Source: Intestinimonas timonensis (GTDB lineage: Bacteria > Bacillota > Clostridia > Oscillospirales > Oscillospiraceae). Taken from it: 25,157 nt of DNA. The notes under the pieces were generated by a model. It was not told where the DNA came from, made no database searches, and saw only the letters and a program-made list of their open reading frames with translations. A program made the position numbers and the translations under genes. The stretch lies in NCBI RefSeq assembly GCF_900626145.1, contig NZ_LR130817.1, positions 1,331,224 through 1,356,380 on the forward strand, written 5' to 3'. This document shows, piece by piece, positions 1 through 7,075 of the stretch. Every line of letters starts with the position of its first letter. Positions within the stretch are counted from its first letter, which is position 1.

Positions 1-332
1 GCAACCAATATTTTCAGCTGCTCCATCCCACACGACGGATAGATATCCATTCTCACATTCCCGACATACAGCGTAGCGGAATGTTCTGCTTCGTTGCGGC
101 ATTCCTGCCTTGGAATCGGCACTTTTGCAAAGGCAACCCTGTCCTGTCCTTCCTGCTGTGCCATGCTGCCAGCAACAGACAGTACTTCTCGCTCCCAGCG
201 ATAATATGTAGTTGGTGTGATTCCCTGTTGCCTGCACCATTCCCGAACCGATCGCCCGCTGCTCCGGCATTCCTTGATTGCTGAAGCCCATTCCTGTAAC
301 TGTGCCTGGTGTTTCAACTCGATAGATGTCAC
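1..332 (-). CDS. tnpA: IS66 accessory transposition protein TnpA (partial)
   Basis: This is the N-terminal 110 residues of an IS66 Orf1/TnpA protein; the reading frame stays open to the window edge. It starts with GTG at 332-330, preceded by a run of six G. The first residues (TSIELKHQAQLQEW) match the right-hand IS66 TnpA. A helix-turn-helix of the IS3/IS66 Orf1 type follows, with SVREWCRQQGI and TTYYRWEREV at about residues 28-50. From about residue 21 it diverges clearly from the right-hand copy, so it belongs to a different IS66 subtype. In the IS66 family TnpA and TnpB are needed with the DDE transposase TnpC, but their mechanism is poorly understood. Confidence 0.8.
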   Translation of the reverse strand, partial: MTSIELKHQAQLQEWASAIKECRSSGRSVREWCRQQGITPTTYYRWEREVLSVAGSMAQQEGQDRVAFAKVPIPRQECRNEAEHSATLYVGNVRMDIYPSCGMEQLKILV

Positions 333-429
333 TGCAAGACCCCCCGTACAAAATAGTGCTGGAACGTTCCGCTACGTTCCAGCACTATTATCTCATACAT
401 GTCTATCCGCCTGCTCCTTTGACGGTTAC
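272..429 (-). repeat. 158-bp inverted copy of 24521-24678 (IS66 5' end)
   Basis: Read on the minus strand, this block matches 24521-24678 base for base by eye. It covers the terminal inverted repeat, the hairpin, the ribosome binding site and the first 20 codons of tnpA. Identity stops abruptly in tnpA codon 21 (GAA here, GCC in the right copy). Confidence 0.9.
352..389 (-). promoter_or_regulatory. 16-bp perfect hairpin in IS66 leader
   Basis: A perfect 16-bp stem with a 6-nt loop (AGCGGA on the transposase strand) sits between the terminal repeat and tnpA. There is no T-tract. By analogy with other insertion sequences it may block read-through transcription or translation from outside the element. 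That role is inferred. Confidence 0.6.
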
Positions 430-592
430 ATTCGAAATGTAGTAGAGGAGATTTTGCATACGGAATTGATTTACGCATAAAATCGGGTTATAAAGCATTA
501 AGAGGGGAAAGGTATAAACGCTTTCCCCTCTTAATGCTTGAATAATTATATCAGCAATGGTAAGTATCCTAATACTTACAACTAAAGCGATA
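430..592. other. Gene-free AT-rich gap between IS66 end and pdxT
   Basis: No coding potential is seen. The stretch holds a perfect 19-bp inverted repeat (493-511 and 521-539, 9-nt loop) and a small 8-bp hairpin (560-567 and 572-579) just past the pdxT stop. Neither is followed by a clear T-tract. Confidence 0.5.
493..539. repeat. 19-bp perfect inverted repeat, possible terminator
   Basis: The arms (AAGCATTAAGAGGGGAAAG and its complement) are perfect over 19 bp around a 9-nt loop. It lies 54 bp downstream of the pdxT stop and could end the pdxST transcript. The flanks are only AT-rich rather than a true U-run, so an insertion scar or small mobile-repeat remnant is also possible. Confidence 0.4.
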
Positions 593-1156
593 TCAATTTT
601 TGATCATTTTTAGAAAATATTCGTGAATTGCCAAGTTGTCCGTCAGCTCCGGGTGAAAAGCGGTAACCAACATACTGCCCTGTTTGGCTGCGACAATTTG
701 CCCGTCTACCACGGCTAACGCTTGGGCTTGTGAACCAACCGACCGTATATATGGAGCGCGGATAAAGGTCATTGGCACCCTGCCTAAACCATGAAATTCT
801 GCTTCGGTATAAAAGCTTCCCAGCTGACGGCCATATGCGTTGCGTTTGACAGAAATGTCCATGCAGCCGAAGCAGGAAACGCCGCCTTCCACCTCACGCG
901 CCAATAAAATCAAGCCTGCGCAAGTACCGAAAACAGGCAAACCATTTTCTATTTTTTCCGCCAGAGGCTCCAAAAGTTCCAAATCCCGTAACAGCTTACT
1001 GATGACAGTGCTTTCTCCTCCGGGAAGAATCAAGGCGTCAAAGGATCTCTCTATATCCTGCCTTTGCCGAATTTCAAAATGCTCGATTCCCAGATGGTCC
1101 AACACAGTCCCATGTTCTGCGAAAGCCCCTTGGAGAGCCAATATCCCGATGTTCAT
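593..1156 (-). CDS. pdxT: Pyridoxal 5'-phosphate synthase glutaminase subunit PdxT
   Basis: PdxT is the class I glutamine amidotransferase of the PLP synthase complex. It hydrolyses glutamine and passes ammonia to PdxS for de novo vitamin B6 synthesis in the cytoplasm. At 187 residues it has the usual length. The conserved GGES motif is at 46-49, the nucleophile Cys79 lies in GTCAGLIL, and the His168/Glu170 pair of the triad lies in FHPEL near the C-terminus, so it should be active. Its ATG overlaps the last base of the pdxS stop codon (TAATG), implying translational coupling and 1:1 production. Base composition is lower in GC than the core of the window, like its neighbours pdxS and the MocR regulator. 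Confidence 0.97.
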   Translation of the reverse strand: MNIGILALQGAFAEHGTVLDHLGIEHFEIRQRQDIERSFDALILPGGESTVISKLLRDLELLEPLAEKIENGLPVFGTCAGLILLAREVEGGVSCFGCMDISVKRNAYGRQLGSFYTEAEFHGLGRVPMTFIRAPYIRSVGSQAQALAVVDGQIVAAKQGSMLVTAFHPELTDNLAIHEYFLKMIKN

Positions 1157-2031
1157 TATTTTCCCCTCTCCGCCATGAGCACAGCGATTTCGCTTTCATT
1201 GATCCCCACCATAGCTTCTCCCAGTCCGGCAGACAACTGGGCTATCAGTTTTGCATCCTTGTAGTTGGTCACAGCTTGGACAATGGCGGCAGCACGTTTG
1301 GCAGGGTCACCAGATTTGAATATGCCGGAGCCTACGAATACTCCCTCAGCGCCAAGCTGCATCATCAAGGCTGCATCAGCAGGCGTAGCCACCCCTCCAG
1401 CTGCAAAGTTGACCACCGGCAAACGACCATTCTCATAAACATAGCGGAGCAAATCAAGCGGAACCTGGAGCTGTTTGGCAGCCTCAAAGAGCTCGTCTTC
1501 ACGCAGGTTCTGAACCCGGCGTATTTCTGCGTTCATGGCTCGCATATGCCGTACCGCCTGAACAATATCACCGGTACCCGGTTCTCCTTTTGTCCGGATC
1601 ATAGACGCACCCTCGGAAATACGGCGAAGGGCTTCCCCTAAGTCACGGGCTCCGCATACGAACGGAACCTTGAACTTGGTTTTGTCGATGTGATATACAT
1701 CGTCTGCGGGAGTCAGAACCTCACTCTCGTCAATATAGTCGATTTCAATCGCCTCTAAAATCTGCGCCTCCACGAAATGACCGATGCGGCATTTGGCCAT
1801 AACAGGAATGGATACGGCCTCCTGGATACCTTTAATCATTTGAGGGTCGCTCATTCGGGATACACCGCCGGCAGCTCGAATGTCCGCAGGAATACGCTCC
1901 AGGGCCATAACAGCACAGGCTCCCGCTTCCTGTGCAATTTTTGCCTGCTCCGGCGTAGTAACATCCATAATGACTCCGCCTTTCAGCATCTGAGCCAGTT
2001 CCTTATTCAAGTCATATCTTGTTCTTTCCAT
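1156..2031 (-). CDS. pdxS: Pyridoxal 5'-phosphate synthase lyase subunit PdxS
   Basis: PdxS (Pdx1) is the TIM-barrel synthase that forms PLP from ribose 5-phosphate, glyceraldehyde 3-phosphate and ammonia supplied by PdxT; it assembles as a dodecamer. The 291-residue length is normal. Active-site elements are present: Asp23 in IMDVT, Lys80 in MAKCRIGH (the lysine forming the sugar imine) and Lys148 in RTKGEPGTG (the second swinging lysine). The start is supported by AAAGGAG 8 nt upstream of ATG. The gene heads a two-gene operon with pdxT and is divergent from a MocR-type gene 91 bp away, the classic arrangement in which PdxR activates pdxST when PLP is low. Confidence 0.98.
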   Translation of the reverse strand: MERTRYDLNKELAQMLKGGVIMDVTTPEQAKIAQEAGACAVMALERIPADIRAAGGVSRMSDPQMIKGIQEAVSIPVMAKCRIGHFVEAQILEAIEIDYIDESEVLTPADDVYHIDKTKFKVPFVCGARDLGEALRRISEGASMIRTKGEPGTGDIVQAVRHMRAMNAEIRRVQNLREDELFEAAKQLQVPLDLLRYVYENGRLPVVNFAAGGVATPADAALMMQLGAEGVFVGSGIFKSGDPAKRAAAIVQAVTNYKDAKLIAQLSAGLGEAMVGINESEIAVLMAERGK

Positions 2032-2122
2032 AAAAAGTGCTCCTTTACAAATTGATACGGGCAGTATATAATGAATCTGGATATTAGAAAATAGTCAAAA
2101 TTGAGGTATTTTATATAATCAG
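2032..2122. promoter_or_regulatory. Divergent pdxS / MocR regulator promoter region
   Basis: This 91-bp AT-rich intergenic region must hold the pdxST promoter and the regulator promoter. On the minus strand a TATACT box (2064-2069) with only a poor -35 suits an activator-dependent pdxST promoter. On the plus strand TATAAT at 2114-2119 is too close to the regulator's ATG to serve as a normal -10. No clear MocR direct-repeat operator was identified by eye. Confidence 0.4.
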
Positions 2123-3214
2123 ATGAATAAGAAAATTGATAGCAAACAATACATCTATCGAAAACTATATGAGATGTTAAAAAAGGAGATCGTCATCGGT
2201 GCCTACCAATATGGCAGCCGTCTTCCCTCTAAGCGCACCTTGGCGGAGAAAATGGGGAGCAGTGTTATTCCTGTAGAACATGCTTATGAACTTCTGTGTG
2301 AAGAGGGCTATGCGGAAGCACGGGCACGCAGCGGTTACTTCGTCATTTACCAGGAAGACGATTTTATTTCTAACCGGAGTGAATGGGATATCGGACCACT
2401 TCCTTTGAATCGAACACACGAAGCAAAGAGCGATTTTCCATACACCGTTCTTGCCAAAACCATGCGCAGGGTGCTTTTGGATTATCAAGAAAAAATTATG
2501 ATAAAATCTCCGAATCACGGTTGCCCAGAACTGCGGCAAGCTCTTTCTCGCTATCTGGCTCGGAGCTGCGGAATTGAAGTACGACCGGAGCAGATCATTA
2601 TAGGCTCCGGTGCGGAGTATTTGTATGGGCTTGTCGTGCAGTTATTCGGTAATGACCGGCTGTTCGGGATAGAAAACCCCTCCTATGAAAAAATCCGCAG
2701 AGTATATCAGGCTCACGGTATACAGTGTGACCTTCTGAAATTAGGATCTGATGGAATCCAATCGGTGGAACTGGAGCAAACGAAAGCCGCAGTACTTCAC
2801 GTTACACCGTTTCACAGCTTTCCCAGTGGCATTACGGCAAGCGCGTCGAAGCGGATGGAATATTTGCGATGGGCAGAGAAGCATGGTGGTTTTATCGTTG
2901 AGGATAACTACGACGCAGAGTTAACCGTATCCAGAAAGAATGAAGATACGCTCTTTTCCCTTTCTCAAAATGGATCTGTGATTTATCTGAATACATTCAC
3001 CAGGACAATCGCTCCCTCCATCCGTGTGGGTTACATGGTACTGCCAGAACGGTTATTGGCGGATTTTGAGCGGAAGCTGAGCTTTTATTCCTGTACGGTT
3101 CCCGTTTTTGAGCAATACGTCTTGGCAGAACTGCTCCAGAACGGTGACTTTGAGCGACACATTAACCGTGTTCGCCGGAGAAGAAGGCGAAAAGGCGGAG
3201 CGGACTGCTTATAG
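2123..3214 (+). CDS. MocR/PdxR-type GntR regulator, C-terminally truncated and missing the PLP lysine
   Basis: The N-terminus is a GntR winged helix (about 10-78; SRLPSKRTLAEKMG, then the wing ARSGYFV). It is followed by a class I aminotransferase-like domain from about 105, with NHGCPELRQALSRYL, the substrate-loop region ENPSYEKIRR and the EDNYDAE motif at 260-266. In MocR proteins this domain senses PLP. Two defects are visible. First, where the Schiff-base lysine is expected in the TFSKT-IAP motif there is arginine (Arg294, codon AGG, in TFTRTIAPSIRVGY). Second, the ORF ends at 363 residues after an arginine run, whereas family members usually reach about 450-490. The position next to pdxST suggests it was PdxR, the pdxST activator. 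It is probably no longer PLP-responsive and may be a pseudogene. Confidence 0.85.
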   Translation: MNKKIDSKQYIYRKLYEMLKKEIVIGAYQYGSRLPSKRTLAEKMGSSVIPVEHAYELLCEEGYAEARARSGYFVIYQEDDFISNRSEWDIGPLPLNRTHEAKSDFPYTVLAKTMRRVLLDYQEKIMIKSPNHGCPELRQALSRYLARSCGIEVRPEQIIIGSGAEYLYGLVVQLFGNDRLFGIENPSYEKIRRVYQAHGIQCDLLKLGSDGIQSVELEQTKAAVLHVTPFHSFPSGITASASKRMEYLRWAEKHGGFIVEDNYDAELTVSRKNEDTLFSLSQNGSVIYLNTFTRTIAPSIRVGYMVLPERLLADFERKLSFYSCTVPVFEQYVLAELLQNGDFERHINRVRRRRRRKGGADCL

Positions 3215-3321
3215 GTCATTGGTGAAATAATAGAAGACCGCTCCGACTTCAGACAAGAAATCAAAGCGGTTTTTATCCTGAAATCGTCAGCCAACAGTTG
3301 ACTAAGTTTATGCGTTCCTTA
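3215..3321. other. Scar between truncated regulator and IS5 end
   Basis: No intact gene is seen. Short open stretches in other frames do not resemble the missing MocR C-terminus, so the regulator was broken by a rearrangement and not by a single frameshift. The region ends at the presumed IS5 left inverted repeat. Confidence 0.4.
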
Positions 3322-4131
3322 GGCCTTGTTTGAAAAATAAAAGTTGCACAAGAAACCAAGTTATGCGAAGCTATGAGCATGAAACGATATGAATTAACAA
3401 AAGAACAATGGGAACGAATCAAGCCGCTGCTGCCACCGGAAGAAACGGGAAAGCGGGGTCGTCCCCGGAAGGATAACGGGATCATGCTCAACGGAATGCT
3501 CTGGATCGTCCGGAGCGGTGCGCAGTGGCGTGAGCTGCCGGCGACCTATGGTCCTTGGCAGTCTATATACGCAAGATTCGCCAAATGGCGGAATGAGGGC
3601 ACTCTGGAAGCGGTATTCCACACACTGTCTGCGGACGCGGATATGGAGAACCTGAGCATGGACTCCACTTGCGTAAAGGTGCATGAAAGCGCAAATGGCG
3701 GGGAAAAAACGGCGGATAAGGCGGTTGGCCGTACCAAAGGCGGGTGGAACACAAAGCTCCACGCTGTCGTAGACGGTCTGGGAAACCCGGTGGAGTTCCT
3801 TCTCTCCGCTGGAAATGACCACGATTCGGTTCACGCTGTTGAACTGCTGAAAAAGGTCAGAATCGGCGGGAGTGCCGTGCTGGCAGACCGGGCCTATGGT
3901 GCCCGGACGATTCGGGAATATATCTCAGCGCACGGGGCCAGCTATGTGATCCCGCCGCAAAGCAACGTTTCCGATCCCTGGCCGGTTGACTGGCATCTGT
4001 ATAAAGAACGCCATCTGGTGGAGTGTTTTTTCCAGAAAATCAAGTGGTTTCGCAGAATCGCCACCAGATATGACAAGTCGGATGCTTCCTTCCTAGCCTT
4101 TGTGTATGTAGAGAACCTGACCATCCTGTGG
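3322..4131 (+). mobile_element. IS5-family insertion sequence, right end missing
   Basis: The presumed left end starts at GGCCTTGTTTGAAAAATA (3322), about 50 bp before the transposase start, and has the look of IS5-group termini. The complementary right terminal repeat is not found after the transposase. The element was therefore cut at or within the last codons of its transposase and is joined directly to SLH-protein coding sequence. Without its right end it should be immobile. Confidence 0.7.
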
Positions 4132-6612
4132 AGCGAGACCGTCAGCGACGAGACGACAAACGGTCTGATGACGGCGGCCCACAGCCAGCTGAAGGCGGCC
4201 CGCCTGCTGGCGGAGGACACCGATGGTGACAAAAACGTAGACAGTTTCTGTCTGACGGCTCCCCAGGTGGTGGCGGAACTACCGGCCAACACCCTGCTGG
4301 ACCACTTCGACGCCTATGTGGGGGAGTCGCATGCTGACAACAGCGTGCATTCCGTGAAAGCGGTCATCCAGGCCACCTACTATGACCAAGAGCACCAGGA
4401 GCACATCTACGACAAAGAGACTGACACCACCGTCACCCTCCCCGGCGAAAAGACCATGCTCTACACCGCCTCCCAAAACTTTGAGCCCTACAGGCTGGAA
4501 GTGGAGACCATTGGGGTGGACTACGCCAACCTGATGGCAAACAGCCTGACCCCCATCCAGTTTACCGTCCGCAACACTGGTGTCAACGAGGTGACGGGGC
4601 TGACCATCACCCTGGCACAGGATGAGACTGCCACCCTGAGCGAGTCCCTTGCTCCCAATGAGAGCGCAACCCTGACGGTGTACCATAAGGTTGGCGAGAC
4701 CGTGGCCAACGTGGAGTACACCATCACCGACACCGATTCCAACATCACCAAGACCGGCACCGTCTATCTGGACTACCCCGACATCGGCATCTCCCAGATG
4801 AAGGTGCTGGAGGAGAAGGAAGGCCAGCGTACCATCGCCGTGACCCTCTACAACGCCTCCGACGCTCCTCTGGCCGACAGCGGCCGCACGGTCAATCTGG
4901 CCTTCTACACTGACAATCTGCTGACCGAGAAAGCCAATGTGACCTGCAGCACCGCCGGTGTTTCCGGCAGCGGCGGCAGCACCCTCACGATTTCCGATGC
5001 GGATGCCCTGAAACTCATTGATGCGGGCAGCTTTACCCTGGTGCTGACCTACGATGTGGGCACCTATGTTGAGGCACAGGGCCTCCGGGAGATCCCCGAC
5101 AGCGGCGTATATCTGTACGCCGACGCCTGGGCGGAGGGGACCATCGGGACTCAGAGCGGTGCAAAGCGTCTGCCTGAGTGCTACAGTTCCGACAACCAGA
5201 GTGCCGTCCTCCTCACCGGCGCATACGCCCGTACCGGCGAAAAGACCACCCTGAACGTGACCCAGACCAACAGCAACGGTGCAACAACAGCCGTGGTGGA
5301 ACTGAAAAACAACTCGCTCCAGGATCAGACCACCGCTACCCTGGTGGCCTCCCTGCTGGACGAAAACGACCAAGTACCGGAGACAAAGACCACCGGCATC
5401 GAGGGAGCACTGAATGGCGAGAACGCCCAGACCAGCACCATCCAGTTCAGCCAGCTGGGCAGCCGGGTGGTGGTACACGCCGCCGCAGCCGGAGAGGACA
5501 AACTGTTCTTTGAAGGACTGCCTGTCTCCATAGATGATTTCACCGCAGATGAAAGCGGCGCGCTCACCTGTTCCATCTCCGGCATCTCCGCCGACAGCAC
5601 CCTGGTCACTGCCATCTCCGGCAATAAGGAAAAGGTTACCATCAACGGTCAGGAGTTTACCTCCGGCAGCGGCAGCCTCTCTGTCCCCATTGGCACGGGT
5701 GAGACGGTCATTACCGTGAACATCGGCAGCACCGCCTATACCCTGCATATTACCAGCACCCACACCAGCGGCGGCGGAGGAGGCGGAAGCGGAACAACCG
5801 CCAGCTACCGCGTCACCGTGGAATCCGCTGAAAACGGCGTAGTCAAATCCAGCCACAACAGCGCCGGCGCGGGCACTACCGTTAAGCTGACAGTGACTCC
5901 GGATGACGGTTACCGACTGAGCAGTCTGACCGTTACCAACAAAAACGGTAAGGCTCTCACGCTGAACGACAAGAACGATGGAACCTACACCTTCACCATG
6001 CCGGCCAGTGACGTCACCGTAAAGGCCGCCTTTATCGAAGTCGACGCTGAGGAATTTCCCTTTGTGGATGTGCCTCTGGACAGCTGGTACTACGACGGTG
6101 TGTCCTATGTCTACGAAAACGGCCTGATGACCGGCACCAGCGCCACCACCTTTGCGCCTGATATGACCACCACCCGCAGCATGGTCGCCACCATCCTGTG
6201 GCGGCTGGAGGGCAGCCCTGTGGTGGACTATGCCATGACCTTTACGGATGTGGATTCCTCCACCTGGTACACCGAGGCGGTCCGCTGGGCAGCCAGTGAA
6301 GGCATCATTACCGGTTACGGCAACGGAAACTTCGGACCGAATGATTCCATTACCCGAGAGCAGATGGCCACCATGCTCTATCGTTACGCACAGTACAAGG
6401 GCTATGATGTGAGCGTGGGCGAGAACACCAACATTCTCTCCTATACAGACTTTGCAGAGCTGGGCGAGTATGCGGTTGCCGCCATGCAGTGGGCCGTGGG
6501 AGCAGGTATCATCAACGGTACCAGCGCCAGCACCCTCAGTCCCCGCGGCAACGCGACCCGAGCTGAAGTAGCTGTCATTCTGATTCGGTACTGCAAGAGC
6601 GTGGACAAGTAA
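3373..6612 (+). CDS. In-frame fusion: IS5-family transposase + 5'-truncated SLH surface protein
   Basis: One uninterrupted 1079-codon frame. Residues 1-253 are an IS5-family transposase: an N-terminal RYELTKEQWERIKPLLPPE domain and a complete catalytic triad, Asp97 (MDSTCVKVH), Asp172 (LADRAYGA) and Glu217 (ERHLVECFFQKIKW). Members of this group normally stop within a few residues of this point. From about 254 the sequence changes to an exported, Thr/Ser-rich surface protein with CARDB/Ig-like beta repeats (about 370-500), a Gly-rich linker (about 799-808), an InlB-B/bacterial repeat (about 811-885, TVTPDDGYRL) and three SLH domains (about 893-1075) that bind cell-wall polymer. No signal peptide precedes the surface part, so the product should not be exported. 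Probably a deletion fusion and non-functional. The true transposase start may be the second ATG, at 3379. Confidence 0.85.
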   Translation: MSMKRYELTKEQWERIKPLLPPEETGKRGRPRKDNGIMLNGMLWIVRSGAQWRELPATYGPWQSIYARFAKWRNEGTLEAVFHTLSADADMENLSMDSTCVKVHESANGGEKTADKAVGRTKGGWNTKLHAVVDGLGNPVEFLLSAGNDHDSVHAVELLKKVRIGGSAVLADRAYGARTIREYISAHGASYVIPPQSNVSDPWPVDWHLYKERHLVECFFQKIKWFRRIATRYDKSDASFLAFVYVENLTILWSETVSDETTNGLMTAAHSQLKAARLLAEDTDGDKNVDSFCLTAPQVVAELPANTLLDHFDAYVGESHADNSVHSVKAVIQATYYDQEHQEHIYDKETDTTVTLPGEKTMLYTASQNFEPYRLEVETIGVDYANLMANSLTPIQFTVRNTGVNEVTGLTITLAQDETATLSESLAPNESATLTVYHKVGETVANVEYTITDTDSNITKTGTVYLDYPDIGISQMKVLEEKEGQRTIAVTLYNASDAPLADSGRTVNLAFYTDNLLTEKANVTCSTAGVSGSGGSTLTISDADALKLIDAGSFTLVLTYDVGTYVEAQGLREIPDSGVYLYADAWAEGTIGTQSGAKRLPECYSSDNQSAVLLTGAYARTGEKTTLNVTQTNSNGATTAVVELKNNSLQDQTTATLVASLLDENDQVPETKTTGIEGALNGENAQTSTIQFSQLGSRVVVHAAAAGEDKLFFEGLPVSIDDFTADESGALTCSISGISADSTLVTAISGNKEKVTINGQEFTSGSGSLSVPIGTGETVITVNIGSTAYTLHITSTHTSGGGGGGSGTTASYRVTVESAENGVVKSSHNSAGAGTTVKLTVTPDDGYRLSSLTVTNKNGKALTLNDKNDGTYTFTMPASDVTVKAAFIEVDAEEFPFVDVPLDSWYYDGVSYVYENGLMTGTSATTFAPDMTTTRSMVATILWRLEGSPVVDYAMTFTDVDSSTWYTEAVRWAASEGIITGYGNGNFGPNDSITREQMATMLYRYAQYKGYDVSVGENTNILSYTDFAELGEYAVAAMQWAVGAGIINGTSASTLSPRGNATRAEVAVILIRYCKSVDK
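4132..6612 (+). pseudogene. SLH-domain surface protein, 5' end lost
   Basis: This is the surface-protein part of the fusion ORF, about 826 codons. The beginning of the gene, including promoter, ribosome binding site and signal peptide, has been replaced by the IS5 transposase. What remains is open, without stops or frameshifts, and has sensible codon use, so the break looks recent. SLH proteins are normally anchored non-covalently to pyruvylated secondary cell-wall polymer. The N-terminal remnant contains EDTDGDKNVDSF, a Ca-binding or dockerin-like acidic loop. Confidence 0.65.
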
Positions 6613-6677
6613 CAAAGTACCACCTGCATGACTCACGCCGCAAAAGACACAATTGTACAAAGACTCCGTCATTCCGA

Positions 6678-6709
6678 GAAAAATGGCCGCCCCAGGGCGG
6701 CCATTTTTC
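6678..6709 (+). terminator. Rho-independent terminator after SLH gene
   Basis: A GC-rich hairpin, AAAAATGGCCGCC paired with its complement around CCAG, ends in TTTTT. It lies 65 bp after the SLH stop codon. The A-run on the other side would allow activity on both strands. Confidence 0.85.
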
Positions 6710-6860
6710 GTGTGTATTCGCCTCCGACCCCACCAAGCAGGCAGAAAGTTAACCATGCCCAAGTCATCCGGCAGTTGTGTTTTCCAGTTCCAGAAAAGGC
6801 TTGATCTCCTGACCGTACCGTTGTCGAAAGGGTCTGGACTATGCCGAGCGGCCCGTGGAA

Positions 6861-6913
6861 GCGCTTGAATGGCATTCAAGAGGCTAACAGTTTGATGCCG
6901 CTTGTCTCCACCA
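6861..6913 (+). pseudogene. tRNA-Ala(GGC) remnant, 3' half ending in CCA
   Basis: The sequence contains a perfect anticodon stem-loop (CTTGA-ATGGCAT-TCAAG, anticodon GGC), a T-arm-like part with TTTGATG in place of TTCGATC, and TGTCTCC-A-CCA as acceptor 3' strand and encoded CCA. The T-stem has mismatches. No 5' acceptor strand complementary to TGTCTCC and no standard D-arm precede it, so this is not a working tRNA. It resembles the 3' piece of a tRNA gene left by integration or recombination. Confidence 0.65.
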
Positions 6914-6930
6914 TCAAAAGAGAGTGAAGC

Positions 6931-6964
6931 AAAAAACTCGTTTCCTTTCGGAAACGAGTTTTTT
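6931..6964 (+). terminator. Strong bidirectional terminator
   Basis: A perfect 15-bp stem (AAAAAACTCGTTTCC and its complement) with a TTTC loop and flanking A and T runs. It sits 17 bp after the tRNA-Ala remnant, consistent with having been that tRNA's terminator. Confidence 0.85.
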
Positions 6965-7030
6965 GTTTTGTCTGTGAAGTTTCTGAAAAATTTAGAATTT
7001 CTCTCCACTGTGTTTACAATCCCGGATTAG

Positions 7031-7036
7031 TATAAT
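7031..7036 (+). promoter_or_regulatory. Possible -10 box of the two-component operon
   Basis: A consensus TATAAT lies 39 bp upstream of the sensor kinase start, in an AT-rich stretch. No good -35 is found at 16-18 bp (TTTACA at 7013-7018 is only 12 bp away), so an activator may be needed. Confidence 0.4.
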
Positions 7037-7075
7037 AAAGTAGTATTATATCGGACGCAGAATGGAGGACTGGCG

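Larger units (their letters stand above)
1..429 (-). mobile_element. IS66-family element, 5' end only (cut by window start)
   Basis: The terminal inverted repeat begins with GTAACCGTCAAAGG, read on the minus strand from 429 downwards. It is followed by a strong hairpin, a G-rich ribosome binding site and the start of tnpA. The rest of the element (tnpA end, tnpB, tnpC, other terminal repeat) lies beyond base 1. The first 158 bp are identical to the start of the right-hand element at 24521, in inverted orientation. The duplicated target site typical of IS66 cannot be checked because only one end is visible. Confidence 0.85.
6710..7075. other. Non-coding stretch with tRNA-Ala fragment and terminator
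   Basis: No gene is supported on either strand. The stretch contains a decayed tRNA-Ala(GGC) 3' part (6861-6913), a strong terminator (6931-6964) and the promoter region of the downstream sensor kinase. Nothing recognisable is seen in 6710-6860. Confidence 0.6.

Noticed and set aside
2114..2119. TATAAT as -10 of the MocR-like gene
   Set aside because: It ends 3 bp before the ATG, so transcription would start inside the codon region; there is no matching -35 either.
3185..3260. A simple frameshift explaining the short MocR protein
   Set aside because: None of the three frames after the arginine run restores recognisable MocR C-terminal sequence, so a larger rearrangement is more likely.
6800..6913. 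A complete functional tRNA
   Set aside because: No 5' strand pairs with the acceptor 3' strand TGTCTCC, the D-arm does not fold in a standard way and the T-stem has mismatches.
4279..7008. 909-codon open frame on the minus strand
   Set aside because: It runs antisense to the SLH protein and through two terminators and the tRNA remnant. Its composition (Gly, His, Val, Ala-rich, no domains) is that of a shadow of GC-biased third positions.
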